From the NCBI GenBank assembly GCA_032252755.1, contig JAVUPY010000094.1:1-64000 (forward strand): 64,000 nt of DNA, in the 5' to 3' direction. Positions 39,842 through 49,173 of this stretch are shown one piece after another (the stretch's first letter is position 1; each line of letters begins with the position of its first letter). The notes under the pieces are model-generated. The model was not told the DNA's origin. It did no database searches and saw nothing but the letters and a program-made list of their open reading frames with translations. Both the position numbers and the translations under genes were made by a program. Source of the DNA: Terriglobia bacterium (GTDB taxonomy: Bacteria > Acidobacteriota > Terriglobia > Terriglobales > Acidobacteriaceae).

Positions 39842-41869
39842 GTGTCACTCAAAGTACTACTCGCTGACGACAGCATGACCGCCCAGAACATGGGCAAGAA
39901 GATTCTCTCCGAATCGGGCTACGACGTCACTACGGTGAGCAATGGCGCCGCAGCCGTGAAGAAGATTGCCGAGGTCAAACCAGACGTCGTGATTCTCGAC
40001 ATCTACATGCCTGGATACACGGGACTCGAAGTATGCGAACGCGTACGCGCCAACATGGACACCGCGAACCTGCCGGTGCTGCTGACTGTCGGCAAGATGG
40101 AGCCGTATCGTGCGGAAGATGGCGCGAAGGTTCGTGCGGATGGCGTGATTGTGAAACCGTTCGAAGCGACCGACCTGCTTGCGGTGGTAAAGAAAATGGC
40201 GGAAAAAGCGACTCCAGCCGCCCGCCACCTCGTACCCGAACCGGAGCCTGAACCGGTGGAGGAAATCGGGCAGCCCGAGCCAACTATGCCGGCAGCAGTT
40301 GACGTTCCATCGGAGATGGCGTCCGCGCCGGCACTGACGATGGAAGAGTTCAACCCCGTACCTGAGTCCAGGCCGACGATTGAGTGGACAGCTGCTCCAG
40401 GATTGCCGGTGGAACACGCGGCTGAGCCGGAGCCGTACATGGCCGAGATTCCGTGGACTTTTGATCAGGCGGCAGTCCCATCCGGGCCGCTGGAGGAGCC
40501 CGCAACCGTTCAGGAAGCCGCGCGTGCCAGCGACGTCGAGTTCACCTCCGCGCCACAGGCAGGAGATGTGGAAGTTCAGCAAGTAGAGGGTCTGGAAGCT
40601 GGCCTGGAAGCGCCGCCCACCGGGGAAATTCAGATCACGACGGATCCGGCGCTGACGAGTGCGCAGGAGATGACCGACTTCGTTACTTCGTTTGGAGAGA
40701 CAAATGCGGCCGCGAGCGAAGAGGTGATTGCCGAGCCGCCGACGATCGAAGCTCCGGCGGAGAGTGCCTGGGATGGTTGGGCCCACGCGGAACCCGTTCA
40801 GAAGCCTACGGTTGAGGCCACCCCGGGTACGACCGAACCGACGATCGAGGCGTCGCCGGCCGAAGAAAATCATGTCGCGGAAGAACCGGTACCCCAAGCG
40901 AAGCCGATGATCGACGATTTCGAAGCCAAGGTCGCGGCAGCCATGGCGGGATTCGGAGTGGAGCCAGAGATCGAGCACCAGGTCGAACCAACGGGTGAGC
41001 ACCATGAGCCGGCGTCAGCGGAAGGGCGAGCGAATTTCGGTGTGGACGATTTCGAGGCGCGTGTAGTGGCGGCCATGTCGGGATTCGCGACGGAACCAAT
41101 GACTGCAGCTGTCGAAGAGACCCACACCCAGCCGGAGATCGAAGCTGTCGCCGACGATTTCGAGACGCGAGTAGCAGCGGCGATGTCGGGATTTGCGACC
41201 GAGCCAGTTGAGGAAGAGCCGGCGGTGGAAGCCCACGTCGAGCCCACGGCGGAAGCACACGTTGAGCCGGCGGTGGAAGAGTCACACGCTGAAGCAGCAC
41301 CGGCACAAGTGGTTCACGACGACTTCGATGCGCGACTGGCACAGGCACTTTCGGCGTTTGATACCCCGCCCGCTTTGCACGACGAACTTTCGGCGGCTGA
41401 AGGAACGGAGCCGCCAGTCGAAATGCATGCCGAAGCCCCTTCAGTTCAGCTGAACGAGACCACGGTGCTAACGCACGAGGCGGTACTCTCACTGGAAGAA
41501 GAGATGAAGCAGGCGCTCGAGCAATACGCGGTGCAGGCTGAGCAGGAAACTGTGACACAGCCGGCCTCTGAGACCGTCGCTCAATCGGCGCCTACGGAAT
41601 CGGAACCCGAGGTTGCACCAGTTGAGATTCCCGTTACGGAGCCGGAACCCCTCGGCGAGTTTGATCCAGCCCATGTCGCAGAGCCTGCTCCCCCCAAGCT
41701 TCCGGAAGTTGCGGTAGCAGCTTTTGCAGCCGCCGCGGCAACATCGACAGTACATGCGGAATCGTCCGCACCGGGTCCCGAGAAGTTTGCCGATGCTGTC
41801 CAGCGCGCGATCGAACGGCTGAAGCCGCAGCTGATCGCCGAGATCGTGAAGGAGTTGAAGGGAGAGTAG
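39842..41869 (+). CDS. Response regulator with long Pro/Glu/Ala-rich repeat tail
   Basis: About 675 residues from GTG 39842-39844 (AGAGGG upstream). Receiver domain 1-125 with acidic pocket D9 D10, phosphoacceptor D53 (VVILDIYMPG), T82 and K105 (KPFE), all intact. From about residue 130 to 600 it is a Pro/Glu/Ala/Val-rich low-complexity region with four copies of DDFEARVAAAMSGFATEP-like segments, beginning at 40913, 41045, 41153 and 41318. The C-terminus ends in a short amphipathic helix (AVQRAIERLKPQLIAEIV). No DNA-binding domain is seen, so the output is probably protein-protein. Neighbours give no partner kinase. Confidence 0.75.
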   Translation: MSLKVLLADDSMTAQNMGKKILSESGYDVTTVSNGAAAVKKIAEVKPDVVILDIYMPGYTGLEVCERVRANMDTANLPVLLTVGKMEPYRAEDGAKVRADGVIVKPFEATDLLAVVKKMAEKATPAARHLVPEPEPEPVEEIGQPEPTMPAAVDVPSEMASAPALTMEEFNPVPESRPTIEWTAAPGLPVEHAAEPEPYMAEIPWTFDQAAVPSGPLEEPATVQEAARASDVEFTSAPQAGDVEVQQVEGLEAGLEAPPTGEIQITTDPALTSAQEMTDFVTSFGETNAAASEEVIAEPPTIEAPAESAWDGWAHAEPVQKPTVEATPGTTEPTIEASPAEENHVAEEPVPQAKPMIDDFEAKVAAAMAGFGVEPEIEHQVEPTGEHHEPASAEGRANFGVDDFEARVVAAMSGFATEPMTAAVEETHTQPEIEAVADDFETRVAAAMSGFATEPVEEEPAVEAHVEPTAEAHVEPAVEESHAEAAPAQVVHDDFDARLAQALSAFDTPPALHDELSAAEGTEPPVEMHAEAPSVQLNETTVLTHEAVLSLEEEMKQALEQYAVQAEQETVTQPASETVAQSAPTESEPEVAPVEIPVTEPEPLGEFDPAHVAEPAPPKLPEVAVAAFAAAAATSTVHAESSAPGPEKFADAVQRAIERLKPQLIAEIVKELKGE

Positions 41870-41895
41870 CTCAAGGTAATCACAAGCACCATGTT

Positions 41896-41924
41896 GAAGC
41901 CGCCTTTCGGGGCGGCTTCTTTAT
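41896..41924 (+). terminator. Intrinsic terminator of the response regulator gene
   Basis: GAAGCCGCC-TTTCGG-GGCGGCTTC, a perfect 9-bp stem followed by TTTATT. Confidence 0.85.
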
Positions 41925-41958
41925 TGACGATTGACGAATGTCGGATTGACGAATAAAC
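41923..41958. repeat. Heptamer tandem array, ATTGACG type
   Basis: ATTGACG, ATTGACG, AATGTCGG, ATTGACG, AATAAAC just after the terminator and before valS. Related to the arrays at 37129 and 54303. Confidence 0.65.
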
Positions 41959-42034
41959 AGGGTGCCGGCAGTTTCCTTTCTTCTGCGGGTTCGATTAACA
42001 TCAAGAATTACCCTAAGTTAGCTGAACGGATCCG

Positions 42035-44809
42035 ATGCCTCACGAACTTCCCAAAGCCTATGAGCCGGGCGCGATTGAAGCGCGCTGGGCCGAGTACTGG
42101 GTGAAGGAAAGACTCTTCGCCGCCGACACTTCCGCCGACCGCCCGGTTTTCACTCTGCTGTTGCCGCCACCGAATGTGACCGGGCGACTGCACATGGGCC
42201 ATATGTTGAACCAGACGGAGATGGACATCGTGGTGCGCTGGCACCGCATGCGCGGCTTCACCACGCTTTGGCTGCCAGGGACGGATCATGCAGGAATCGC
42301 CACCCAGATGATGGTGGAGCGCCAGTTAGCGAGCGAAGGAAAAACCCGACTCCAACTGGGACGCGAGGCCTTCCTCGCCCGAGTTTGGGAGTGGAAGCGC
42401 CAGTACGGCGGCGCTATTACGGAGCAGATGCGGCGGCTCGGCGCGTCGGTGGATTGGGATCGCGAGTTCTTCACGATGAGCGAGCAGCTTTCCCGTGCGG
42501 TGAAGGAAGCATTCATTCACCTGTACGAGGAAGGGCTGATCTATCGCGGCAAGTACATCGTCAATTGGTGCCCGCGATGCTCGACGGCGATCTCTGATCT
42601 CGAGGTAGTGCACGAGGAAACGCAGGGTAAGCTCTACGAGATTCGATACCCGGTGATCGGAAGCGATGAATACATCGTGGTCGCTACGACGCGGCCAGAG
42701 ACGATGCTGGGTGATACGGCCGTGGCGGTGAACCCCGCAGATGAACGCTACAAGCATCTGCACGGGAAGAAAGTTCGTCTGCCGCTGATGGATCGCGAGA
42801 TTCCGATCATTCTGGATGAGTTGGCGAATCCGGAGTTTGGAACCGGCGCGGTGAAGGTCACCCCGGCGCACGATCCGAACGATTTCCAGGCGGGATTGCG
42901 CCACCTCCTACCGCAGATTTCCGTCATGGACGAGCATGCGCGCATGAATGAGGAGGCTGGGATGTACGCCGGGCTCGATCGTTTCGAGGCGCGCGAAAAG
43001 GTTTTGCACGATCTGCGCGAGCAGGGATACCTGGTCGGGATCAAGGACCACGTACTTGCGATCGGGCATTGCCAGCGCTGCAAGACCATTGTCGAGCCAC
43101 GGCTGTCGACGCAGTGGTTCGTCGCCGTCAACAAGGAACCGAAGAGCGGCGGTTGGTCTATCGCGAAGATGGCGCAGGAGGTTGTCACGCGCGGGTACAT
43201 CCGGTTCTCGCCGGATATGTACAAGACCATCTATTTGAACTGGATGGAGAACCTGCACGACTGGTGCATCTCGCGCCAGTTGTGGTGGGGACACCGGATT
43301 CCAGCTTGGCACTGCCCAGCATGCAAATCGATCGTTGTCAGCTCAAAGCCGCTGGATAAGTGTCCGAAATGCGGAAATCCGACCATTGAGCAGGACCCAG
43401 ATGTACTGGATACGTGGTTCTCGTCGGGGCTGCTCCCGGCAACCCCGCTAGGCTGGCCGGATGAGACCAACGACCTGAGACGGTTCTATCCGACGTCGCT
43501 GCTCATCACCGGGTTCGACATCCTGTTCTTCTGGGTGGCGCGCATGGTGATGATGAATACCTATTTCATGTGGCGCGACCGGAACGATACAGGCGAGGCC
43601 CTGAAGAACGCCGTGCCTTTCCGCGAGGTCTACATACACTCGCTTGTGCGCGATGCCGAGCGCCAGAAGATGTCGAAGACCAAGGGTAACGTTCTCGACC
43701 CGATTGATGTGGTGGAGAAGTACGGCACGGACGCTACGCGCTTCACCCTGGCGGCAATGGCAGCACCCGGGACAGATATCGCTTTCAGCGAGAGCCGTAC
43801 GGAAGGCTACCGTGCATTCGCCAACAAGATCTGGAACGCGGCACGACTGGTCTTCATGAATGTCGACAAGCTATCGGAATCGGGGATTCCGGTTCTGATG
43901 CTGTTCGCCGAAAAGAGCCGCACGGCTGCGAATAAGCCAGGACTGGCGTCATTTGAAGCGGCGACTCTGGAAGACCGGTGGATCCTGTCGCGTTTCAATC
44001 ATGTTGCGGGCGAGATCAATGACGCACTGAAGGAGTATCGATTCCACGAGGCTGCGAATTCGATCTACAGCTTCTTCTGGGGCGAGTTCTGCGATTGGTA
44101 CCTGGAGCTAATAAAGCCTCGGCTGGCGGCGGCTGGAAACGAAGCCGAGCGGAATTCCGCGCGAACGGCAGCGCTGAACCTGGTAACGATTTTCGAAGGC
44201 GCCCTGCGCCTGCTGTCGCCATTCATGCCGTTCCTCACCGAGGAATTGTGGCACGCGGTGTACGATGGCAGGCCGCCGAAGAAATCGATCTCTCTCTCCA
44301 CCTATCCGCAGGCACAACCCAAACAGATCGACACGCAGGCAGAAACCGAAATGGCGATCCTGCAGGACCTGATCGTCAGCGTGAGGAACCTGCGCGCGGA
44401 ATTGAAGATCGAGCCGAAGCAGAAGCTGGAAATCGAGGTCTTCGCGGATGCCGAGGTGAAGGGCCTGATTGAGCGGAATAGCGGCGCGCTGGAGCGGTTG
44501 GCCAGCGTAGAGAACGTCAACTTCGTAGGCGAGTCGCTGGCGAAGAAGACGCAGTCACGCCACACGACACGGTTCGACGTCCGGGTTGTGTACGAGCAGA
44601 AGATCGATGTAGCGGCCGAGCGTGCGAGGCTGAACAAAGAAATCGAGAAGTACGAGAAGGGAATCGCCAACGCAGAACGGCAGCTCGGAAACGAGGGTTT
44701 CCTTGCGAAGGCTCCAGAGAAAGTGGTTGAAGGTCTTCGCAAGAATACGGCGGAGTTGAATGTGTTGCTGGAGAAAGCCCGGGAGTCGTTGAACCAGTTG
44801 GAACAGTAA
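42035..44809 (+). CDS. valS: Valyl-tRNA synthetase
   Basis: 924 residues, class I. Charges tRNA-Val. HIGH-type motif PPPNVTGRLHMGHM (about 47-60), editing domain (CP1) in the middle third with TTRPETMLGDTAVAVNP, WFVAVNKEPKSGGW, the KMSKTKGN motif near 545 and the C-terminal anticodon-binding and coiled-coil arm (ERARLNKEIEKYEKGIAN). Both the N- and C-terminal parts are of normal length. ATG follows no strong Shine-Dalgarno sequence. No T-box or other riboswitch is seen upstream. A REP-like palindrome starts 4 bp after the stop. Confidence 0.97.
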   Translation: MPHELPKAYEPGAIEARWAEYWVKERLFAADTSADRPVFTLLLPPPNVTGRLHMGHMLNQTEMDIVVRWHRMRGFTTLWLPGTDHAGIATQMMVERQLASEGKTRLQLGREAFLARVWEWKRQYGGAITEQMRRLGASVDWDREFFTMSEQLSRAVKEAFIHLYEEGLIYRGKYIVNWCPRCSTAISDLEVVHEETQGKLYEIRYPVIGSDEYIVVATTRPETMLGDTAVAVNPADERYKHLHGKKVRLPLMDREIPIILDELANPEFGTGAVKVTPAHDPNDFQAGLRHLLPQISVMDEHARMNEEAGMYAGLDRFEAREKVLHDLREQGYLVGIKDHVLAIGHCQRCKTIVEPRLSTQWFVAVNKEPKSGGWSIAKMAQEVVTRGYIRFSPDMYKTIYLNWMENLHDWCISRQLWWGHRIPAWHCPACKSIVVSSKPLDKCPKCGNPTIEQDPDVLDTWFSSGLLPATPLGWPDETNDLRRFYPTSLLITGFDILFFWVARMVMMNTYFMWRDRNDTGEALKNAVPFREVYIHSLVRDAERQKMSKTKGNVLDPIDVVEKYGTDATRFTLAAMAAPGTDIAFSESRTEGYRAFANKIWNAARLVFMNVDKLSESGIPVLMLFAEKSRTAANKPGLASFEAATLEDRWILSRFNHVAGEINDALKEYRFHEAANSIYSFFWGEFCDWYLELIKPRLAAAGNEAERNSARTAALNLVTIFEGALRLLSPFMPFLTEELWHAVYDGRPPKKSISLSTYPQAQPKQIDTQAETEMAILQDLIVSVRNLRAELKIEPKQKLEIEVFADAEVKGLIERNSGALERLASVENVNFVGESLAKKTQSRHTTRFDVRVVYEQKIDVAAERARLNKEIEKYEKGIANAERQLGNEGFLAKAPEKVVEGLRKNTAELNVLLEKARESLNQLEQ

Positions 44810-44812
44810 AGG

Positions 44813-44846
44813 CCCACATCTGCTAAAAACGGCAGATGTGGGACAC
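44813..44846. repeat. REP-like palindrome (GCAGATG/GGGGCAC family), copy 4
   Basis: CCCACATCTGC and GCAGATGTGGG, perfect 11-bp stem with loop TAAAAACG, then ACAC. It starts 4 bp after the valS stop and may also act as a terminator. Confidence 0.75.
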
Positions 44847-44864
44847 GATCAAGTTCGTGGTCGT

Positions 44865-44897
44865 TAACTGAAAACCGAGAACCGAGAACTGAGAACC
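44865..44897. repeat. Heptamer tandem array, AACCGAG type
   Basis: TAACTGAA, AACCGAG, AACCGAG, AACTGAG, AACCG between valS and nadC, ending 7 bp before the nadC start. The unit is the complement of the accD-side heptamer (CAGTTCT). Confidence 0.65.
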
Positions 44898-44903
44898 GCT
44901 TTT

Positions 44904-45782
44904 ATGGACTGGATGAGTCGCCGCATTACGGCCATTCTGGAGAACGCGTTGACGGAGGATCGCGCGACGCGCGACGCCACTAGCTACGCCTGTATTGATC
45001 CCAACCAGCAGGCAGTCGGGACGATTCTCGCCAAGCAGGATTGCGTACTGTCCGGCATCGGCTGCGTGCAACGCATCCTGCAGGTCTTTGCGGCACTGGA
45101 TGGTACCGTCCGCTCGCATCCGGAAGTGGTGACACACCAGGAGATTTTCGATGGTGTTCGGCTTCGACCAGGGCTCACGGTGGCCGTGGTTCGCCATAAT
45201 GCGCGCGTAATGCTCAGTTGCGAGCGCGTAATTCTGAACATTCTGCAGCGTATGAGCGGGGTTGCTACGTTGACCCGCCAGTACGTGGAGGCAGTTGCAG
45301 GAACGAAGTGCACGATTCTGGATACGCGGAAGACGGTTCCCGGCCTGCGGGTTCTCGACAAATATGCTGTCCGTTGCGGTGGCGCGAAAAATCACCGGCT
45401 CGATCTTTCCGATGGCGTGCTCATCAAGAACAATCACATTCACCTTTGCGGCGGGATCAAGAATGCCCTGCAAAGGGCCATCCAGAATCGACGTGGCGAG
45501 CAGGTCATCGAGGTCGAGGTGCGTTCCACGGCCGAACTCGAAGAGGCTTTACAAAATGGCGCGGAAGCTATCCTGCTGGACAATATGACTCCGGAGCAGG
45601 TACGGGCCTGCGTGGAACGCGTTCAAACCCACTCGCGCCGGGTGCCGTTGGAGGCCTCCGGCGGCATGAACCTGGAGACGGTGCGCGCCTACGCCGAGAC
45701 GGGCGTCGATTACATCTCCATCGGGGCGCTCACCCACTCAGCAAAGGCTGTCGATATGAGCATGAGGATCATCCCCGCATAG
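44904..45782 (+). CDS. nadC: Nicotinate-nucleotide pyrophosphorylase (carboxylating)
   Basis: 292 residues, a type II PRTase that converts quinolinate and PRPP to nicotinate mononucleotide in NAD synthesis. Conserved parts are the N-terminal ALTEDRATRDATSYA, RNILQRMSG-like RVILNILQRMSGVATLT, ILDTRKTVPGLRVLDKYAVR, HLGGxxNH-like GAKNHRLDLSDGVLIKNNHI and SGGMNLETVRAYAETGVDYI. All residues of the quinolinate site region look present. It is followed by yceI after about 110 bp. Confidence 0.95.
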   Translation: MDWMSRRITAILENALTEDRATRDATSYACIDPNQQAVGTILAKQDCVLSGIGCVQRILQVFAALDGTVRSHPEVVTHQEIFDGVRLRPGLTVAVVRHNARVMLSCERVILNILQRMSGVATLTRQYVEAVAGTKCTILDTRKTVPGLRVLDKYAVRCGGAKNHRLDLSDGVLIKNNHIHLCGGIKNALQRAIQNRRGEQVIEVEVRSTAELEEALQNGAEAILLDNMTPEQVRACVERVQTHSRRVPLEASGGMNLETVRAYAETGVDYISIGALTHSAKAVDMSMRIIPA

Positions 45783-45890
45783 TCGGTTGCGCAAAGGCTT
45801 ACCAAATCTTTACAATCCAGCACCTGTTGCTCCGCGACTTCAGGGTGGGTCGCGCGTCTCTTCCGCATCTCCGACCGAAAGGGAGTAACT

Positions 45891-46451
45891 ATGCGTCGAA
45901 TACTCTTTGGTTTCATTATCGCATTCATCGCGATTCCGGTACTCGCGCAGGATTTCCGAATCGATCCCAACCACTCTTCCGCGAACTTCGCCGTGAAGCA
46001 CCTGCTGGTATCCACCGTGCGGGGCCGATTCGCCGGCGGAGTCACGGGAATAATCCACCTGGACCCGCAGGACGTCACAAAGTCGAGTGTGACCGCCGAC
46101 ATCAAGACAGATACCGTCGACACGGATAACGCGACGCGCGATAAGGACCTGCACAGCGAACGGTTCTTCGATGTCCAGAAGTATCCTGACATCAAGTTCC
46201 AAAGCACTAGCATCGAGCACCGCGGCGATGACTACGTCGCAATCGGGAACCTGACGATCAAGGACGTAACGAAGCAGGTAGAATTGCCGTTTACCCTGGC
46301 CCAGGCTGAGGTGAAGGGTAAGAAGAAGCTCGGAGTGGTAGCAAACCTGGAGATCAACCGAATGGATTACCACATCGACTACGACCCGACCGGCACAACG
46401 GTTAGCAAGGACGTGAAGATAGAGCTCGACCTTGAGGCTACGGAACAGTAG
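45891..46451 (+). CDS. YceI family periplasmic protein
   Basis: 186 residues with a signal peptide (residues 1-19, FGFIIAFIAIPVLAQ). The mature part is the lipocalin-like YceI fold: DFRIDPNHSSANFAVKHLL, VRGRFAGGVTG, DLHSERFFDVQKYPDIKFQS, and NLTIKDVTKQVELPFTL. These proteins bind isoprenoid-like or other hydrophobic ligands in the periplasm, often in acid or solvent stress. ATG follows AGGGAG. It is 55 bp before the birA start, with no obvious functional link. Confidence 0.9.
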   Translation: MRRILFGFIIAFIAIPVLAQDFRIDPNHSSANFAVKHLLVSTVRGRFAGGVTGIIHLDPQDVTKSSVTADIKTDTVDTDNATRDKDLHSERFFDVQKYPDIKFQSTSIEHRGDDYVAIGNLTIKDVTKQVELPFTLAQAEVKGKKKLGVVANLEINRMDYHIDYDPTGTTVSKDVKIELDLEATEQ

Positions 46452-46506
46452 TGCGAGTTTTGCTTGTCGCGACCCTCTCCGGGCTCGATAATTCTCTCCA
46501 GCCCTC

Positions 46507-47556
46507 ATGAATCCTCGCAACCAGGCCGGTCCGGATCACTGCCGGACAGAGTTGGACCCCGGAGCGCGCACCGACGCGCGGCTCGGGCACATCGTCCGCC
46601 TGCTCGCTGACAATTCCATGCTGGTTGTGAGCGGCACCAAGATCGCCGACGAGATCGGAACGAGCCGCTCGGAAGTGTGGAGACTCGTGCAACAGTTGCG
46701 TGAGCTGGGGGTGGAAATCGCGGGGCACCCGGCGACCGGATATCGGCTGGAAGCTGTGCCGGACCTACTTCTTCCCGACATCCTGGATCCGCTCCTGCGC
46801 GGAACGATGTTCGCCGGGCGCTTGCATCATTTTTTCCGCGTTGGATCGACCAATGTCGTTGGGATGGCTGCCGCCGCGCAGGGTGAAGCCGAAGGTGCGG
46901 TCTTCCTGGCTGAAGAGCAGACAGCGGGGCGCGGTCGCGGAGGGCATACGTGGGAGTCGCAGGCCACGGTTGGGGTGTATGCCTCGATCATATTGCGTCC
47001 CCTATTGGCACCTGCAGACGTGCTTCTGCTCTCGCTCATGGCGGGTGTGGCGGCGAGCAATGCGATTGAGAGTGTGACCTCAATCCGCCCCGATCTTCGC
47101 TGGCCCAACGACGTGATGCTCAACCACCGTAAGTTCTGTGGAATCCTGACCGAGTTGAATGCCGAGGTCAGCCGGGTACGCTACGCGGTCGTGGGGATCG
47201 GCATCAACGTGAACCAGGAGACATTTCCGGCGGATTTGCAGGCCATTGCCACTTCTTTGCGCGTGGAGACCGGTCGCGAGTGGTCGCGCGTCGATGTCGC
47301 GACGGCTCTGTTAAAATCGCTGGACCGCGAATATCGTGCGCTGCTCGATAATCCGAGGGGCGCGCGCGAGTCGATCCACAAGCGTTTTGAAGAACGCTCG
47401 TCCTATGCGCGGCGCCGCGAAGTGCACGTCGATGAAGACGGCGGTTATGACGGCATCACCGAAGGTCTGGACGAGCGCGGATTCCTCAGGGTGCGCACCG
47501 AGCAGGGTCTGCGAACGGTGATCTCCGGCGGGGTCCGGGCGCGGCGCAACGGATAA
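46507..47556 (+). CDS. birA: Biotin--[acetyl-CoA-carboxylase] ligase with N-terminal HTH
   Basis: 349 residues. The N-terminal winged HTH (LGHIVRLLADNSMLVVSGTK, IGTSRSEVWRLVQQLRELGV) is BirA-type, so the protein could be a biotin operon repressor as well as the ligase. The catalytic part shows the adenylation motif AEEQTAGRGRGGHTW (about 135-149), the WPNDVM motif near 200 and the SH3-like C-terminal domain. It biotinylates the AccB subunit of acetyl-CoA carboxylase, whose partner AccD is at 16.2-17.0 kb. coaX begins 5 bp downstream, so the two are cotranscribed. Confidence 0.95.
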   Translation: MNPRNQAGPDHCRTELDPGARTDARLGHIVRLLADNSMLVVSGTKIADEIGTSRSEVWRLVQQLRELGVEIAGHPATGYRLEAVPDLLLPDILDPLLRGTMFAGRLHHFFRVGSTNVVGMAAAAQGEAEGAVFLAEEQTAGRGRGGHTWESQATVGVYASIILRPLLAPADVLLLSLMAGVAASNAIESVTSIRPDLRWPNDVMLNHRKFCGILTELNAEVSRVRYAVVGIGINVNQETFPADLQAIATSLRVETGREWSRVDVATALLKSLDREYRALLDNPRGARESIHKRFEERSSYARRREVHVDEDGGYDGITEGLDERGFLRVRTEQGLRTVISGGVRARRNG

Positions 47557-47561
47557 CCTCC

Positions 47562-48389
47562 ATGCTGCTGGTTCTCGATGTAGGCAATAGCAACACCGTG
47601 CTCGGCGTGTACGCGACCGACGAAAACGGGCTCGCCGGGCAAACTGATCTCCAGGCCGACTGGCGCATCACCTCCACCCGAACGCAGACTGTTGACGAAT
47701 ACGGAGTCCTCTTCCGTAACCTGTTCGCGATGAAGTCCATCGATCCGGCGGCCATCCGCGGCATCATCATTTCGTCAGTTGTGCCGCCGATGGACACCAC
47801 GCTTCGAACCGTGTGCGAGCGCTACTTTGGCGTGAAACCCATGTTCATTGAGCCGGGCGTCAAAACCGGCATGCCGGTGCACTATGACAATCCGGCCGAA
47901 GTCGGCGCAGACCGCATCGTGAACAGCGTGGCGGCATTTGAGAAATACGGTGGGCCGTGTATCGTGGTGGATTTTGGTACGGCGACAACGTTTGACGCGG
48001 TGTCGGCAAAGGGCGAGTACCTCGGCGGCGTCATCGCGCCGGGAATCGGCATCTCCGCCGAGGCGCTGTTCATGCGCACGGCGAGACTGCCGCGCGTTGA
48101 TATTCGCAAGACTTCAAAAGTCATCGGGACGAATACCGTCGGCAGCATGCAGTCGGGGCTGTATCACGGCTATGTCGGGCTGGTGGACGGCATCCTGGAA
48201 CGAATGCTGGAAGAACTTGGCAAAGCCAAAGTTGTCGCGACAGGTGGGTTGGCATCGCTGATCGGCAAAGGGTCAAAGTACATCAGCGAGATTGACGAGA
48301 TGCTCACGCTAGACGGGCTGCGGATCATCTGGGATCGCAACGTGGCCCATGGAAAAAAGGGACACAACAGCGCCAGTCACCGCGAATAA
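47562..48389 (+). CDS. coaX: Type III pantothenate kinase
   Basis: 275 residues. First committed step of CoA synthesis, phosphorylation of pantothenate by ATP. The CoaX signature is present: LLVLDVGNSNTVLGVY (phosphate loop with the first Asp), GADRIVNSVAAFEKYG, VVDFGTATTFDAVSAKGEYL, GGVIAPGIGIS and VATGGLASLIG. It lies 5 bp after birA, an arrangement seen widely in bacteria and linking biotin and CoA metabolism. Confidence 0.95.
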   Translation: MLLVLDVGNSNTVLGVYATDENGLAGQTDLQADWRITSTRTQTVDEYGVLFRNLFAMKSIDPAAIRGIIISSVVPPMDTTLRTVCERYFGVKPMFIEPGVKTGMPVHYDNPAEVGADRIVNSVAAFEKYGGPCIVVDFGTATTFDAVSAKGEYLGGVIAPGIGISAEALFMRTARLPRVDIRKTSKVIGTNTVGSMQSGLYHGYVGLVDGILERMLEELGKAKVVATGGLASLIGKGSKYISEIDEMLTLDGLRIIWDRNVAHGKKGHNSASHRE

Positions 48390-48400
48390 CAGAGAGAAAC

Positions 48401-48444
48401 CACGAAGGCACGAAGGGATGATTTCTTCAGGGCTTCGTGCCTTA
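48401..48444. repeat. Inverted octamer arrays, CACGAAGG type
   Basis: CACGAAGG twice (48401-48416), then CTTCGTGC and CTTA (48433-48444), the inverse complement. Same octamer family as 15363-15434. Confidence 0.6.
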
Positions 48445-48480
48445 TCATCGTCCATGTAAATTTCTGAGGTAGTCTGGGGT

Positions 48481-49167
48481 GTGGCCGAACCTTATTTCAA
48501 CTACTTTACCGAAATCGAAGAGCACTTCTGTCGAAGGCGCGGCACTCTTCTGACGGTCTCTACACTTGATTGGTCTTTGATGGAGATCTGGAAGGATGCC
48601 GGAATTCCGGTAGAGGCGGTGCTGCGCGGAATCGACGCGACGTTTGATAAGTACGATCGGCGGCCAGTGAAGACGCGCAAAATCAATGGACTCGGGTATT
48701 GCTCGCAGGAGGTGCTGGCTGCCGCAGAGGATATGAAAGAAGCTGCTGTCGGCACGGAGCGCGCTCCGGAGAAGCAGGAAGCGCTGCAGACATCGGAGAT
48801 TGCCGCGTATCTGCGGACCAATGCCGGCCTGTTCAGTAAGGCGACGGTGCCGGAGGGCGCCACGCCGCTCATTCGCGAGCAGGTGCAAACACTCGGGCAA
48901 TTGGCAGTGGCTTCGGAAAACGGCCCGCTGAACCTGGAAGAGTTGGAGTGTCGGTTGACGGTAATGGAAGAGAAACTCTTTGCGGCGCTGCTGGCGGGAA
49001 CGCCTGATGATGCACTGGTTGATATTCGGGCGCAGGCCGACCGAGAGATGGCACCGTATCGTTCGAAGATGAGCGCTGCACAGATCGATCAGTTGCTGAA
49101 ACAGTATGTGAACAAGAAGCTGCTGGAGCGATACAAGCTGCCGCGACTGAGCTTGTTCTACTTGTAG
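48481..49167 (+). CDS. Conserved hypothetical protein
   Basis: 228 residues from GTG 48481-48483. Soluble, mixed alpha-helical and charged. The N-terminal half contains FCRRRGTLLTVSTLDWSLME, GIPVEAVLRGIDATFDKYDR and the RKINGLGYCSQEVLAA patch, the rest being mostly helical with Lys/Glu-rich ends. It sits 6 bp before rlmD, so it is cotranscribed with it. I do not recognise the family, and no catalytic motif stands out. Confidence 0.6.
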   Translation: MAEPYFNYFTEIEEHFCRRRGTLLTVSTLDWSLMEIWKDAGIPVEAVLRGIDATFDKYDRRPVKTRKINGLGYCSQEVLAAAEDMKEAAVGTERAPEKQEALQTSEIAAYLRTNAGLFSKATVPEGATPLIREQVQTLGQLAVASENGPLNLEELECRLTVMEEKLFAALLAGTPDDALVDIRAQADREMAPYRSKMSAAQIDQLLKQYVNKKLLERYKLPRLSLFYL

Positions 49168-49173
49168 GTTTCC

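Noticed and set aside
39857-41005. A 382-codon minus-strand frame opposite the response regulator
   Set aside because: Arg/Phe/His-rich and without family motifs; it results from the Pro/Glu/Ala-rich codons on the plus strand.
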